Below are positions 1 through 5,157 of a stretch of 5,157 bases of DNA, piece after piece. The notes under the pieces were generated by a model. It ran no database searches and was not told the origin of the DNA. It saw only the letters and a list, made by a program, of their open reading frames with translations. Position 1 is the first letter of the stretch. Each line of letters opens with the position of its first letter. This DNA is from Dehalococcoidia bacterium. GTDB lineage: Bacteria > Chloroflexota > Dehalococcoidia > Dehalococcoidales > RBG-16-60-22. The stretch is taken from positions 1 through 5,157 of the forward strand of contig JABMRL010000170.1 of assembly GCA_013202615.1 (NCBI GenBank), written 5' to 3'. The position numbers were made by a program, and so were the translations under genes.

Positions 1-2
1 AT

Positions 3-1325
3 TTCGACCTTGGTATCTTTGTGCCCAATCTGCGCAAAGTCCTGGAGAAGTACGGTATTAAATACGACCCGCAGACCCCGGTCCCCGCAGATGACGACCT
101 GGCGGACAGGGTCTGGGAAGCGGCCATGGAATTTCTCGTTGATACGGGGGTCTACTGTCTTGATACGGAAAGGCGCATCCTGTTCAGCCGGGAGGAAATA
201 GAAGGGGCCCTTGAATCGGCGCCCGTTAATGCCGTGTATGGTGAAGGAAAAGACGCCAGAGTGATGCCACGGCGTTTCCCGGAAGACGAAACGCCCCCCT
301 GGTGTTCCGGCTCGGGAGCCGGCCCTGTCTCCAGCGAGTTAAATTTAATCAATATAGTCAAAACATATGCTGAGGACCCCCTTTCGGACGGGATTACCGC
401 TCCTTGCCTGACCAATCTGGATGGACAACCGCTGGTGGCGGGCAGTCCTCTGGGGACGGAGGGCGCCATCAGGACGATACTTTTGACCCGTGAGGCTTTA
501 CGCCGGGCAGGGCGTCCGGGAATGCCCGTAGTGAATGAGGTAGCCTCAGCGATAAGGGCTCAAGAGCACGTTGCCGGTCACGGGTTTGGTAACCCGAGGA
601 CTGATTTCCTGGAAATAGGGACAGTCCACGAGTTGAAGGTAGACCTTGATGCGTTAAATAAAGTCGCCTACGCGCAATCCGTGGGGAATTTAACCTTTGC
701 TGAAAACGGGGTTATCCTGGGTGGTTTCGCCGGAGGTCCGGCGGGCGTGGCGGTGGTCAGCGCTGCCTATAATCCGGTGGACCTGCTTGTCCTGCGAGGT
801 GTGGCACAACATCCGTTTGCCGTCCCCATTGAAATGGGCACGACTTCCAATCGCGATACAATTTGGGCACGGAGCATAGCGAATCAGGCTACGGCGCGCC
901 ATAGCGCACTGCCAATGGTCAGTCCGGTATATTCGGTAGCCGGGCCGATGACCAGGATGAGTTATTACGAATACAGCGCGGCGATTATTGCCTCGGTGGT
1001 ATCCGGCGGCTCTGTTGAAATTGCTCCGCCATCGAGAGGCATAACGGTGGACAATTCCGGCCCTTTAGAGAGTATCTTCGGCAACGCGATAGCTCATTCC
1101 GTAGCGGGTATGAGTCGCAGAGAGGCGAACAGAATCGTGAATACGCTGCTTGCCAAATATGAAAGCGGGTTAAAGGGCCCGCCAGCCGGGAAAAAGTTTT
1201 CCGAGTACTTTGATGTGGCGGCCGGGCAGCCGAACAGAGAGTGCATAGAGCTATACCGCGAGGTCAGAAGAGAGATTAGCGACCAGTTCGGTTTGAAATT
1301 GTCCCTCACTTCACCTTACCTGTGA
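3..1325 (+). CDS. MtmB-family (monomethylamine:corrinoid methyltransferase-like) protein, non-pyrrolysine, 5' partial
   Basis: Archaeal MtmB moves a methyl group from monomethylamine to the cobalt of a corrinoid protein in the cytoplasm. This protein matches the MtmB family along its length by recalled alignment. Shared landmarks, numbered from the GTG at 21, are GVYCLDTE (43-50), AGRPGMPV (163-170), HELKVDLDAL (203-212), ILGGFAGG (232-239), GTTSNRDT (273-280), AGPM (307-310) and PAGKKFSEYFDV (388-399). The frame is open to the window edge, and the residues before the GTG (FDLGIF) still align with MtmB. The true start is therefore probably upstream, with roughly 30 residues missing, and GTG 21 is only a fallback. 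The residue aligned with MtmB pyrrolysine 202 is Thr194 (ACT, 600-602). The stop is TGA. No corrinoid protein gene or pyl gene is visible. Family membership is secure; the substrate is unknown and need not be monomethylamine. Confidence 0.88.
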   Translation, partial: FDLGIFVPNLRKVLEKYGIKYDPQTPVPADDDLADRVWEAAMEFLVDTGVYCLDTERRILFSREEIEGALESAPVNAVYGEGKDARVMPRRFPEDETPPWCSGSGAGPVSSELNLINIVKTYAEDPLSDGITAPCLTNLDGQPLVAGSPLGTEGAIRTILLTREALRRAGRPGMPVVNEVASAIRAQEHVAGHGFGNPRTDFLEIGTVHELKVDLDALNKVAYAQSVGNLTFAENGVILGGFAGGPAGVAVVSAAYNPVDLLVLRGVAQHPFAVPIEMGTTSNRDTIWARSIANQATARHSALPMVSPVYSVAGPMTRMSYYEYSAAIIASVVSGGSVEIAPPSRGITVDNSGPLESIFGNAIAHSVAGMSRREANRIVNTLLAKYESGLKGPPAGKKFSEYFDVAAGQPNRECIELYREVRREISDQFGLKLSLTSPYL

Positions 1326-1355
1326 TGCGGAACGTGTGAAAACGCAAAACCACAT

Positions 1356-1376
1356 ACCGGGAGACGGGGTTCCGGT
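1356..1376 (+). terminator. Weak stem-loop after the MtmB-like gene, possible terminator
   Basis: ACCGGGA (1356-1362) can pair with TTCCGGT (1370-1376) around a 7-nt loop, giving seven pairs including one G-U in the + strand RNA. In the opposite strand that pair becomes an A-C mismatch, so the stem favours the MtmB-like transcript, whose stop codon ends 30 nt earlier. It lies between two convergent genes, where terminators are expected. No run of U follows on the + strand, and only a TTTT a few bases further on follows on the - strand, so this is not a canonical intrinsic terminator. The rest of the 91-nt gap shows nothing else I can support. Confidence 0.3.
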
Positions 1377-1416
1377 TAAAGAATATCCCTCGAGTTATGC
1401 AGCCACCCGCGAAAGG

Positions 1417-2739
1417 CTACGTTAAGCTTCCCTCCGCTGACATCGCGTCCAGACTTGAAATCAGGATATCCACCGCCTGGTCAAGCTCTTCTTCGGTATG
1501 CATACCGGACAGAACAAAGAACCTTCCGCCCATAGTAGCGATGCCTCTCTGAAGCAAATGCAGGCAGAGCCTTTCTTTCTGCGCGGCTCCGGAGGTTAAT
1601 TTTGCCACATCGCTGGTCGGGGGCAGGCTGTCATCAGCCGGTTCATAATCAGCCGGACCAAGATAGAGATGGACAATCGTTCTCCCGTAGAGCCGGCAGG
1701 CATATCCTTTAGTCTTTAGTGCCTGGTTACCTTTCTTTCTGAGGTAAGCGCCCAGTTCATTGGCCCGTCGCTGCGGTTTGCCATCAAGGTAGAGCTTGCA
1801 GGCGGCAACGCCGGCGGCCGCGGTAAGCGGGTTGGCGTTCCAGGTTCCCGAGTGTCGGGCGAAGGGCTGTGGAGAGGCCTTGGGTTTGAGCATATCCATA
1901 ATATCGGCGCGACCACCAAATGCACCTACACCGAGCCCGCCGCCGATAATCTTGCCCAGACTGGTCAAATCAGGAGTGACCCTGATGGTGGACTGCCAGC
2001 CGCCGGGAGCGTCCCGAAAGCCGGTGACCACTTCGTCGATGAGGAAAATAGTGCCATACTTGCGCGCCAGCGCGGGGATACTGCGGATGAAATCAGGGTC
2101 CCAGGGAATCTGCCCGGCCATGTGAGCGCCGCCACCTTCGGCCATTACTATGGCATACTCTCTGGTAGCCAGCTCTTTTTCCAGCAGCTGCAAATCATGT
2201 CCGGGTATCATGGTAACGTAGTCATTGCTTACCCCCGGGGTATTGGTGACAACAACCTCGTCGCCCCAGCCGTGGAAGTTTTCCGCAAAGCGGAGTATCT
2301 TCTTGCGTCCGGTGAAGAGGCGGGACAGGCGAATCGCCATCATGTTTGCTTCCTGGCCGCAGGGGAAGAACTCCATCTTCTCCATTGCTGGCATGTTGCG
2401 CTGAATCAGCTCCGCCCATGCCACCTCATTCTCATGATTTTCCCCGTAATGAGTGCCTTTGGCCACCTGTTCCTGTACCGCCTGGACAACAGCCGGATGG
2501 GCGTGCCCCAGTATCAGGGCGCCATGTCCCATGACGTAGTCAAGATATTCATTACCATCGACGTCCCACTTGCGGGTCCCCTGTGCTCGTGCGATGTAGG
2601 GTCGAAAGGGGTCGAAAACTCGGGCCTGGTGAGTGGCGCCATCGGCGGCGAAAAAGCCCATTGCTCGTTCGTGTAACTTCTGTGAGCCGGGATGCGTCCT
2701 GATATACTCGTCAACAATGTTTAAGGTATTGATTGTCAT
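1417..2739 (-). CDS. PLP-dependent class III aminotransferase, HemL-like (glutamate-1-semialdehyde aminomutase-type)
   Basis: This is a cytoplasmic fold-type I PLP enzyme of 440 residues, close to the usual length of the class III/HemL group (about 425-450). Visible elements in order are the N-terminal substrate-side region with WDVDGNEYLDY (58-68), ILGHAHPAVV (76-85), the cofactor phosphate loop CGQEANMMAIRLSR (127-140), NFHGWGD (154-160) where HemL has YHG, the PLP ring-nitrogen Asp235 in LIDEVVTGFR, the Schiff-base Lys263 in SLGKIIGGG, AFGGR (273-277) and HSGTWNANP (296-304). GMHTEEELDQAV near the C-terminus is also HemL-like. The usual SGTEA loop reads CGQEA here, so a role in haem synthesis should not be assumed; an aminotransferase or aminomutase for another amino compound is at least as likely. 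ATG 2739 is preceded by a good ribosome-binding site. It lies 141 nt downstream of dctM and ends in TAG, converging on the MtmB-like gene. Confidence 0.9.
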   Translation of the reverse strand: MTINTLNIVDEYIRTHPGSQKLHERAMGFFAADGATHQARVFDPFRPYIARAQGTRKWDVDGNEYLDYVMGHGALILGHAHPAVVQAVQEQVAKGTHYGENHENEVAWAELIQRNMPAMEKMEFFPCGQEANMMAIRLSRLFTGRKKILRFAENFHGWGDEVVVTNTPGVSNDYVTMIPGHDLQLLEKELATREYAIVMAEGGGAHMAGQIPWDPDFIRSIPALARKYGTIFLIDEVVTGFRDAPGGWQSTIRVTPDLTSLGKIIGGGLGVGAFGGRADIMDMLKPKASPQPFARHSGTWNANPLTAAAGVAACKLYLDGKPQRRANELGAYLRKKGNQALKTKGYACRLYGRTIVHLYLGPADYEPADDSLPPTSDVAKLTSGAAQKERLCLHLLQRGIATMGGRFFVLSGMHTEEELDQAVDILISSLDAMSAEGSLT

Positions 2740-2880
2740 TTTTTTACCCTCCCCTGGTTCTTGTGGCGATATTTTACCTTATAATTCCACAGATTAAAAG
2801 GTCTTATTTATTGTACTCGATTACAGGCCTTGATGGCGAATTCAGCCGTCTCTTCTCAGCAATGTTCCTGTTTTTTAGCT
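2740..2880 (-). other. 141-nt AT-rich gap between dctM and the aminotransferase gene
   Basis: This is the longest noncoding stretch in the window and contrasts with the 6-nt dctQ-dctM gap. It could hold an internal promoter for the aminotransferase gene. In the minus-strand sense TACAAT (2810-2815), TATAAG (2778-2783) and a TAAAAT just downstream resemble -10 boxes, but none has a recognisable TTGACA-like box 16-18 nt upstream. A TATAAT at 2780-2785 on the + strand also lacks a -35 partner and would only read antisense into dctM. I see no strong hairpin with a U-tract after the dctM stop, so read-through from the TRAP genes is possible. No small gene is supported here. Confidence 0.4.
2747..2755 (-). 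promoter_or_regulatory. Ribosome-binding site of the aminotransferase gene
   Basis: In the minus-strand sense this reads AGGGGAGGG, ending 7 nt before the ATG at 2737-2739. This purine-rich site at normal spacing supports the chosen start. Confidence 0.65.
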
Positions 2881-4230
2881 TTATCCTCCCAGCCCTGCCA
2901 TCACCGTGGGCATTATCAGCCGGGGCAGAAATAGCGACAGGTCGGGCCAGTAGGTGGTGACCAGCACCACCGGCAGGGCGCCGAAAACCATGAAGGTCAG
3001 TGCCGGCTTTATCATTTTATCAACGCTGACATTGCCGACGCGCGCCGCCAGGTAGAGGATGGGAGCCGTGGGTGGGGTGACATTTCCCAAACCCAGATTT
3101 GTACCCAGAATGGCGGCAAAGTGAATGGGATGAACCCCGATGTGCTGTATCAGCGGAAACAGAAGAGGTGCTGCCAGCAGGGTGCCGGTGAAATCGTCAA
3201 CAATCATACCGAGAAGGATGAGGAAGACGTTTATCAGCAGGAGTGTTACATAATAATTCTCCGTAACGCCACTTATCATCGCGATTAAGCCCTGTGGAAT
3301 ATTCTGCATGGTCATGACCCGGCTTAAAATGATCACAAAGACAACCATCAGAATGACCACTCCGGTGGTTACACACTGGGAGACAAAGATATTTCCGAGC
3401 ATCTTGATGCTGAGGTAGCGGTAGACAAACATCCCGATGATTATGGCATAGACCAGGGCCACCACAGCGGCTTCGGTGGTGGTGAAGATACCGCCGTAAA
3501 TACCCCCCAGGAGGATAATGGGCATCAGCAGGGTAAAAAACCCTTTACGAATAGACACTCCCACCTGCCTGGTCTGTGCCTTAAACGGTATCGATGGTGC
3601 CACCTTGATGCTGGGATTATTTCGTACCATGAAATAATTAACGATACAGTAAATGACGACGGTAAGAATACCCGGACCCACCCCGGCCAGGAAACAGGCG
3701 GTGATTGGCATATACGTAACAAAGCCGTAGAGTATCATCGGTACGCTTGGGGGAATCAACTGCCCCAGTACCGATGCCACCGCCAGCATCCCGGTAGCAT
3801 AACCCCGGGAGTAGCCCTGTTTTTCCATTTGGGGAACCACAATGCCACCGAGTGATGCTACTGCCGCCGAGCAGGTACCGGCGATAGCTCCAACCATAGC
3901 GCAGGCTATTATCGTCACTGCGCCCAGGCCGCCCTTGATTCGACCCACCATGGCCTCGGCCACGGCGACCAGCTTATCGGCCATACCTCCCAAACTCATG
4001 AACCCTCCCAGCATGATAAAGAAGGGGACGGAAAGGAGGGTAAATGCTTTCAGCTTGTGGAAAGCCATGGGCAGTTGCGCCGTGGGCTCAAAGCCGTAGG
4101 TGTAAACGAGAAATACCAGTGCTGCTAGGAAGGCATAGGGGGCGGGGACGCCCAGCAGGAGGAGACCAACCAGGATGGCCAGGTCAACGAATATGCCCAA
4201 GTTCGGTATGCCGAATAAAGCGGTTTCCAC
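2881..4230 (-). CDS. dctM: TRAP transporter large permease subunit, DctM family
   Basis: DctM is the large inner-membrane subunit of a tripartite ATP-independent periplasmic (TRAP) transporter. With DctQ and a DctP binding protein it imports small organic acids or related solutes using an ion gradient, usually sodium. The 449 residues are slightly longer than a typical DctM (about 425-435) and strongly hydrophobic, with around a dozen membrane or re-entrant segments. Family landmarks are LLLGVPAPYAF (23-34), VPFFIMLGGFM (68-78), GTCSAAVASLGGIVVPQM (118-135), GYSRGYATGMLA (139-150), GQLIPPSVPMILYG (156-169), TTTEAAVVALVYA (250-262), GMIVDDFTGTLLAAP (341-355) and GNVTPPTAPILYLAARVG (382-399). 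The start is GTG 4228-4230. No other start is possible upstream, because an in-frame TAG (the dctQ stop) lies two codons before it. The gene ends in TAA. Substrate specificity cannot be read from this subunit. Confidence 0.95.
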   Translation of the reverse strand: METALFGIPNLGIFVDLAILVGLLLLGVPAPYAFLAALVFLVYTYGFEPTAQLPMAFHKLKAFTLLSVPFFIMLGGFMSLGGMADKLVAVAEAMVGRIKGGLGAVTIIACAMVGAIAGTCSAAVASLGGIVVPQMEKQGYSRGYATGMLAVASVLGQLIPPSVPMILYGFVTYMPITACFLAGVGPGILTVVIYCIVNYFMVRNNPSIKVAPSIPFKAQTRQVGVSIRKGFFTLLMPIILLGGIYGGIFTTTEAAVVALVYAIIIGMFVYRYLSIKMLGNIFVSQCVTTGVVILMVVFVIILSRVMTMQNIPQGLIAMISGVTENYYVTLLLINVFLILLGMIVDDFTGTLLAAPLLFPLIQHIGVHPIHFAAILGTNLGLGNVTPPTAPILYLAARVGNVSVDKMIKPALTFMVFGALPVVLVTTYWPDLSLFLPRLIMPTVMAGLGG

Positions 4231-4236
4231 TTCGCT

Positions 4237-4779
4237 CTACGCCTCCTTCCTTTCGTATAGTGGAGGCTTGTGCCAGAATAGCTGGCGTGCCAGGTCAATG
4301 GTCTCTACCCAGAAGTAAAAGCCCCCCAGTACACCAGCCCCGAAGAAGATAGAGCAGCGCCCGTAAATCATGGGGTATCTTAAGGTCGCCGTCTCCATTT
4401 TTAGTGCCAGGTCCGAAACGAAGAATTGGTAGCCCCACCAGACAAAAAGCATGGCCAGTCCGAGTGTTATCAGCGAGGCGATAAATTTGATTATCAGCCG
4501 CCGCTTCGGATTATGAACCGTAATTCCTACTATGTCCACGCTAATGTGGGAGCGCTCGTAGACAGCGTAAGCCGCCCCCATCATGTAGACCCAGAAGGCA
4601 GGCGTAACCGCGATTTCTTCCACCCAGAGCATGGGAACATGGAAGACATAGCGCAGCCACACCTGAATAAAGATAAGCAGCACCAGGGGGACACACGATA
4701 TCAGTATCGCCCACCACATCAGCCGCGGTATCCAGCGGAAAACCAGCTTCGAGGCAATAGAGCTTATTGCAGCCGCCAT
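4237..4779 (-). CDS. dctQ: TRAP transporter small permease subunit, DctQ family
   Basis: DctQ is the small inner-membrane subunit that packs against DctM and is essential for TRAP transport. The 180-residue protein has four probable membrane helices, at about 20-39, 54-74, 97-117 and 142-162. It carries the DctQ signature region: the aromatic/Arg stretch QVWLRYVF (39-46), LWVEEIAV (51-58), and YERSHISVDI (74-83), where the R-x-H-I-x-V-D pattern is typical of the family. The C-terminal tail (LYERKEA) is polar and its codons contain the dctM ribosome-binding site. ATG 4777-4779 is the only reasonable start, because an in-frame TGA at 4786-4788 closes the frame just upstream. Its own Shine-Dalgarno sequence sits unusually close. 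The gene ends in TAG, 6 nt before the dctM start and in the same frame as dctM. Confidence 0.92.
   Translation of the reverse strand: MAAAISSIASKLVFRWIPRLMWWAILISCVPLVLLIFIQVWLRYVFHVPMLWVEEIAVTPAFWVYMMGAAYAVYERSHISVDIVGITVHNPKRRLIIKFIASLITLGLAMLFVWWGYQFFVSDLALKMETATLRYPMIYGRCSIFFGAGVLGGFYFWVETIDLARQLFWHKPPLYERKEA
4242..4248 (-). promoter_or_regulatory. Ribosome-binding site of dctM, inside the end of dctQ
   Basis: The minus-strand sequence AAGGAGG lies in the last dctQ codons, 11 nt before the dctM GTG. It is nearly a full anti-16S match at slightly long spacing. It supports separate initiation of dctM at GTG 4230, probably coupled to termination of dctQ. Confidence 0.6.
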
Positions 4780-4782
4780 ATT

Positions 4783-4787
4783 TCCTC
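4783..4787 (-). promoter_or_regulatory. Ribosome-binding site of dctQ with very short spacing
   Basis: The minus-strand GAGGA leaves only 3 nt (4 nt counted from GAGG) before the dctQ ATG, shorter than the usual 5-9 nt. The site decides the start because the frame is closed immediately upstream. The weak geometry suggests modest initiation or coupling to upstream translation. Confidence 0.5.
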
Positions 4788-4795
4788 ACATCCAG

Positions 4796-4830
4796 CCGAT
4801 GAGGGAACTCATCTCGAGCTCCCTCATCGG
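4796..4830 (-). promoter_or_regulatory. Strong intercistronic stem-loop between dctP and dctQ
   Basis: CCGATGAGGG (4796-4805) is the exact reverse complement of 4821-4830. In the minus-strand RNA the pairing continues inward (A-U, G-U, C-G, U-A, C-G) to give 15 consecutive pairs closing a 5-nt loop, GAGAU. In the opposite RNA the G-U becomes an A-C mismatch. The stem starts 28 nt after the dctP stop and ends 16 nt before the dctQ ATG. No U-tract follows it, so it is unlikely to be a complete intrinsic terminator. By analogy with stem-loops after binding-protein genes in other transport operons, it probably protects the dctP message from 3' exonucleases or partly lowers expression of dctQM relative to dctP. 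Confidence 0.75.
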
Positions 4831-4858
4831 TAAAGTAAAACGTGCCTATTCCAGTCAA

Positions 4859-5157
4859 TTATCCAGGACGCGCTATACCCAGGGCATCATACAGGTCATT
4901 GATGATGGCTTTACCAATGATTGGGGTGAGCTCTGGCCAGACCTCTTCGAAGACGGCTTGCTGCATGCGCTCCCACTCGGCATCGGTCGGTTCCAGAACC
5001 GTCCAGCCATAGTCTCGTAGCATCTGCATGTACTTCTCGTCCATCTCCTCGGCATATGCCGCCTGCTCATTCTGCATTTGCTGGGCAGTTTCGGTGAGAA
5101 TCTGCTGGTCCTCTTCGGTGAGCATCTCCCAAGATTTGTTGCCTATGGAGAACCAGA
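4859..5157 (-). CDS. dctP: TRAP transporter substrate-binding protein, DctP family, C-terminal part only
   Basis: DctP-type proteins are exported solute receptors that bind the ligand in the periplasm (or as lipoproteins on the outer face) and hand it to DctQM. Only the last 99 or so residues are in the window; the frame stays open through 5157, so the start, signal peptide and ligand-binding Arg are outside. The segment reads WFSIGNKSWEMLTEEDQQIL, followed by a long Glu/Gln-rich helix (TETAQQMQNEQAAYAEEMDE), then GWTVLEPTDAEWERMQQAV and a final amphipathic stretch ending GIARPG. This N-K-x-W-x-x-L-x-x-x-x-Q pattern followed by a helix and a late G-hydrophobic strand is the usual DctP C-terminal layout. 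The position directly before dctQ and dctM supports the call. The ATG at 5123-5125 is internal, not the start. The gene ends in TAA. The ligand class cannot be told from this end. Confidence 0.85.
   Translation of the reverse strand, partial: WFSIGNKSWEMLTEEDQQILTETAQQMQNEQAAYAEEMDEKYMQMLRDYGWTVLEPTDAEWERMQQAVFEEVWPELTPIIGKAIINDLYDALGIARPG

Noticed and set aside
21..1325. MtmB-like gene as a pyrrolysine-encoding gene
   Set aside because: There is no in-frame TAG anywhere in the reading frame, and the aligned position is a threonine codon.
1852..2676. A 274-codon open frame on the + strand
   Set aside because: It lies entirely antisense to the aminotransferase gene, which has clear PLP-enzyme motifs and a good ribosome-binding site. 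The + strand translation shows no recognisable domain and is a shadow of the real gene's codon pattern.
2757..2785. TATAAT at 2780-2785 as a + strand promoter
   Set aside because: No TTGACA-like box lies at 16-18 nt, TTGTGG upstream is only 13 nt away, and the only thing downstream on that strand is antisense of dctM.
2827..2857. Short inverted repeats around the GAATTC in the dctM-aminotransferase gap
   Set aside because: Only 3 bp (GGC/GCC) pair around GAATTC, and a distant ACAGG/CCTGT match is just 5 bp. Both are within chance.
4796..4830. Stem-loop as a full Rho-independent terminator
   Set aside because: No U-rich run follows the stem in either direction, and it lies between genes expected to be co-transcribed.
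4426..4833. A 135-codon open frame on the + strand
   Set aside because: It is antisense to dctQ and runs through the dctP-dctQ stem-loop. Its composition is rich in His/Arg/Pro, as expected for the reverse of membrane-protein codons, and it has no family resemblance.
4541..4858. A 105-codon minus-strand frame between dctP and dctQ
   Set aside because: It would need a TTG start and mostly overlaps dctQ in another frame. The DctQ frame carries the family signature, so this one is not a gene.

Overview
The window is bacterial, gene-dense DNA of medium base composition (it looks a little above 50 % G+C; I did not count it). It contains five protein-coding regions, two of them cut by the window edges. 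I see no rRNA, tRNA, CRISPR array or insertion sequence. No taxonomic marker is present. A non-pyrrolysine relative of the methylamine methyltransferases, a TRAP transporter and a HemL-like aminotransferase together would suit an anaerobic or sediment bacterium such as a Chloroflexota/Dehalococcoidia-type or Desulfobacterota-type lineage. That placement is a low-confidence inference.

Left part (1-1325, + strand): the 3' portion of a gene for a protein of the MtmB (monomethylamine:corrinoid methyltransferase) family. Its first residues lie outside the window. The position I align with pyrrolysine 202 of archaeal MtmB is an ordinary threonine, and the frame has no internal amber codon. A 91-nt gap with a modest hairpin separates it from the next gene, which converges on it.

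Right part (1417-5157, - strand), read right to left: the C-terminal end of a TRAP solute-binding protein (DctP), the small membrane subunit DctQ, the large membrane subunit DctM, and a PLP-dependent class III aminotransferase of the glutamate-1-semialdehyde aminomutase (HemL)-like group. The order dctP-dctQ-dctM-aminotransferase on one strand suggests an operon. The DctP-DctQ gap holds a 15-bp stem-loop that pairs completely only in the minus-strand RNA. DctQ and DctM lie in the same reading frame, separated by one amber stop and two codons.

Working model (inference): the TRAP system takes up a small organic anion or zwitterion, and the aminotransferase acts on it or on a breakdown product. 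The neighbouring MtmB-like enzyme could demethylate a methylated amine, passing the methyl group to a corrinoid protein encoded elsewhere. The substrate cannot be read from this sequence. The observations most worth a second look are the Pyl-less MtmB homologue, the amber-separated same-frame dctQ/dctM pair, and the dctP-dctQ stem-loop with a tiny possible reading frame inside it.
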